Below, piece after piece: positions 22,428 through 23,832 of a stretch of DNA of 23,832 bases. Where the stretch lies: positions 1 through 23,832 of the forward strand of contig JALVPA010000199.1 in the NCBI GenBank assembly GCA_027026055.1, read 5' to 3'. Origin of the DNA: Campylobacteraceae bacterium (GTDB lineage Bacteria > Campylobacterota > Campylobacteria > Campylobacterales > Sulfurovaceae). Made by a program: the position numbers and the translations under genes. The notes under the pieces were generated by a model. It searched no databases, was not told the origin of the DNA, and saw only the letters and a program-made list of their open reading frames with translations. Numbering within the stretch: the stretch's first letter is position 1; each line of letters opens with the position of its first letter.

Positions 22428-22739
22428 TTACTTGTCCATAGATCTGATTTCGACTTCGATTTCCGGCGCCAAATCCAGTTTCATCAACGAGTCGATCGTA
22501 TCCGAAGTCGCAGAAACGATATCTATCATTCTCGCATGAATTCTGATTTCGAACTGTTCGCGAGAATCTTTATTGATGTGCGGCGAACGAAGAACCGTAT
22601 AACGTTTGATTTTCGTCGGCATGGGAATCGGACCTCGAATCTCCGCACCCGTACGTTTGACCGCATCTACGATAGCAGCAACTGATCTGTCCAACACACG
22701 ATGATCGTAAGCTTTCAGCTTCAATCTGATTTTTTCCAT
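22428..22739 (-). CDS. rpsJ: Small-subunit ribosomal protein S10
   Basis: A 103-residue S10 of the 30S head, which also works as NusE with NusA (encoded in this window) in antitermination. KIRLKLKAYDHRVLDRSV and RRSPHI-type segment LRSPHINKDSREQFEIR are diagnostic. AAAGGG lies 5 nt before the ATG. It is the first gene of the ribosomal cluster, behind a strong promoter and a hairpin leader. Confidence 0.97.
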   Translation of the reverse strand: MEKIRLKLKAYDHRVLDRSVAAIVDAVKRTGAEIRGPIPMPTKIKRYTVLRSPHINKDSREQFEIRIHARMIDIVSATSDTIDSLMKLDLAPEIEVEIRSMDK

Positions 22740-22765
22740 TTTTACCCTTTAAAGAACTCGTTATC

Positions 22766-22803
22766 GACACAAAAATGACGCATGCACGCCCCTCTTTTGT
22801 CTC
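22766..22803 (-). promoter_or_regulatory. Hairpin in the S10-operon leader
   Basis: GAGACAAAA (22803-22795) pairs with TTTTGTGTC (22774-22766), eight pairs and one mismatch. The loop contains the palindrome GCATGC. It lies in the roughly 80-nt leader of rpsJ and ends 26 nt before the start codon. A role in L4-type control is possible by analogy with E. coli, but no homology is visible. Confidence 0.4.
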
Positions 22804-22826
22804 TAACATAAATTTTAGGAACGCGA

Positions 22827-22855
22827 ATTATATCCAAACTTTTCGGATTGTTCAA
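22827..22855 (-). promoter_or_regulatory. Main promoter of the S10-spc ribosomal operon
   Basis: On the minus strand TTGAAC (22855-22850) and TATAAT (22832-22827, perfect) are separated by exactly 17 nt, a near-consensus sigma-70 promoter. Start near 22820 gives a leader of about 80 nt. It drives at least rpsJ through infA, and probably beyond. Confidence 0.75.
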
Positions 22856-22875
22856 TATTTTTCAACTAAAAACGA

Positions 22876-22881
22876 TACAAT
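22876..22881 (+). promoter_or_regulatory. -10 box for the ATPase gene
   Basis: TACAAT (five of six consensus bases) in AT-rich sequence. Start near 22888 would leave a leader of about 41 nt that begins just before the two alternative hairpins. The promoter is back to back with the S10 promoter. Confidence 0.4.
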
Positions 22882-22893
22882 TTTACAAAATCA

Positions 22894-22926
22894 TTTCCTT
22901 TTAAAAAGGAAACAATAGGGGTTTCC
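22894..22926 (+). promoter_or_regulatory. Mutually exclusive hairpins around the ATPase ribosome binding site
   Basis: Segment A (TTTCCTTTT, 22894-22902) can pair with segment B (AAAAGGAAA, 22904-22912) in a 9-bp, near-perfect dyad. Part of B (GGAAAC, 22908-22913) can instead pair with segment C (GTTTCC, 22921-22926), placing most of the ribosome binding site AGGGG (22917-22921) in the 7-nt loop. Only one can form at a time. Whether this regulates translation is inference. Confidence 0.4.
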
Positions 22927-22928
22927 GT

Positions 22929-23832
22929 ATGGATTTATTGGAATTTTTTTACGACTATCCGCCGCAAACGGAAAAGTATGTCGAACGTAAACTCGTTCTG
23001 CCGGAATCGGGGGATGTCAATCTCTACGGTGCCAGAGGGTGCGGCAAAAGCACGCTCGTGTCGCACTATCTTTCCCGTTCGACTCGAAAAACCCTCTATA
23101 TAGACCTGGAAGACCCCGCCCTCATTCTCAACACGCTCGATACCCTGCCTCTGCAAGCCTTTATCGAGGAAAAGGGTATCGAAGAGTTGATCTTCGATCA
23201 CTATGTACCCGGTATGCTCGAAACCTATCCTCGCGTTAAGCGAACAATCGTTGTTTCGCGCGAACCCCTCGATGAAAAAAAGTTCACCGCCGTCGCTTTA
23301 TACCCTCTTGACTTCGAAGAGTTTTTGGTTTTCGATCACGGCCAGAAAAACGTACATGCTTTCAATCGTTTTTTCAAACAGGGTACGCTGCCGGCACTTG
23401 CCGTTACAGGCAAACCGATACGTTATCGATGGAAACATTTTTTTCAACACCAATTCTCCCCGTCCGAACAGTCGCTGCTGTTGATATTGGCGCGCCATAA
23501 CACGCAAACCTTAACGATCCACCAAATCTACACTTTTGCAAAAGAACATTTCAAAATTTCCAAAGATTTCGTCTACGAAACGATGCAACGCTTTCAAAAA
23601 GAAGGTATCGTCCATTTTATCGAAAATCGCATTCGAAGCAGTGGGAAAAAAATGATTTTTTACGATTTCGCGTTTGCCAAATTTCTCTCTCACGACCAAA
23701 GTTTTAACGTCCAGTTCGATACGATGATAGCGCTTACGCTTGTCAAACATAAAGTGGCGTTTCGTACGCTGGGCATACACGGTTATCTTACCGACGACAG
23801 TACCCTTATCGTTCCCTCGCCGTTCGAAAGCG
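22929..23832 (+). CDS. AAA-type ATPase, HP1321-like (3' end outside window)
   Basis: Predicted ATP-binding protein; 301 codons are visible and the frame is open at the edge. Walker A is GARGCGKST (34-42). A hydrophobic strand ending in Asp, EELIFD, follows at about residue 90 as a candidate Walker B. The segment TLTIHQIYTFAKEHF to FQKEGIVHFI looks like a winged helix. This layout resembles the predicted ATPases with a C-terminal DUF4143 domain (COG1373); that domain would lie mostly beyond the edge. ATG 22929 has AGGGG 7 nt upstream. I recall a homologue next to rpsJ in Helicobacter (HP1321). Biological role unknown; no signal peptide or membrane segment seen. Confidence 0.85.
   Translation, partial: MDLLEFFYDYPPQTEKYVERKLVLPESGDVNLYGARGCGKSTLVSHYLSRSTRKTLYIDLEDPALILNTLDTLPLQAFIEEKGIEELIFDHYVPGMLETYPRVKRTIVVSREPLDEKKFTAVALYPLDFEEFLVFDHGQKNVHAFNRFFKQGTLPALAVTGKPIRYRWKHFFQHQFSPSEQSLLLILARHNTQTLTIHQIYTFAKEHFKISKDFVYETMQRFQKEGIVHFIENRIRSSGKKMIFYDFAFAKFLSHDQSFNVQFDTMIALTLVKHKVAFRTLGIHGYLTDDSTLIVPSPFES

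Noticed and set aside
22570..22809. Minus-strand open frame from ATG 22809 reading through the rpsJ leader
   Set aside because: It overlaps rpsJ in another frame, has no ribosome binding site and no recognisable sequence.

Overview
The window comes from a Campylobacterota (Epsilonproteobacteria) chromosome. Evidence for this: the order gap-pgk-tpiA divergent from nadD-rsfS; miaB and an HP0268-type small protein divergent from nusA; nfu, a small helical-repeat protein and murE in one unit; an HP1321-type ATPase divergent from rpsJ; a ribosomal cluster without L30; and a NusA that ends after KH2. Base composition is only moderately AT-rich, so a free-living sulfur- or hydrogen-oxidising relative (Sulfurovum/Sulfurimonas/Hydrogenimonas-like) fits better than Campylobacter or Helicobacter. 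The genus is inference. No tRNA, rRNA, IS element, prophage or CRISPR array was seen.

Layout. 1-1495 (minus): HP0268-like gene, then miaB, which is cut by the window edge. 1499-1663: divergent promoters. 1664-2782 (plus): nusA. 2841-5743 (minus): gap-pgk-tpiA, the triose part of glycolysis/gluconeogenesis. 5744-5805: a divergent promoter region built as an inverted repeat. 5806-6708 (plus): nadD and rsfS fused into one reading frame. 6721-8887 (minus): nfu, a TPR-like protein and murE, behind a promoter with both -35 and -10 boxes. 9028-22739 (minus): a 29-gene S10-spc-alpha ribosomal cluster reading rpsJ to rplQ, including secY, map, infA and rpoA. 22929 to the end (plus): a partial AAA-type ATPase.

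The ribosomal genes are packed with gaps of 0-21 nt or short overlaps, with one exception: 207 nt between infA and rpmJ. On the coding strand that gap folds into a closed multi-stem structure next to a possible promoter. It sits just before rpmJ-rpsM-rpsK-rpsD-rpoA-rplQ, as expected for an alpha-operon leader, possibly sensed by S4. I found no known RNA family that it matches.

Most of the window is core housekeeping sequence. The points most worth a second look are the structured infA-rpmJ leader, the NadD-RsfS fusion with a well-placed internal ribosome binding site, a GAPDH whose usual NAD-selecting residues are replaced, the mirror-image gap/nadD promoters, and the two mutually exclusive hairpins before the ATPase gene. 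I saw no obvious new multi-gene system such as defence or secretion. No gene-free stretch exceeds 300 bases; the largest are 11916-12122, 22740-22928, 1496-1663 and 8888-9027.
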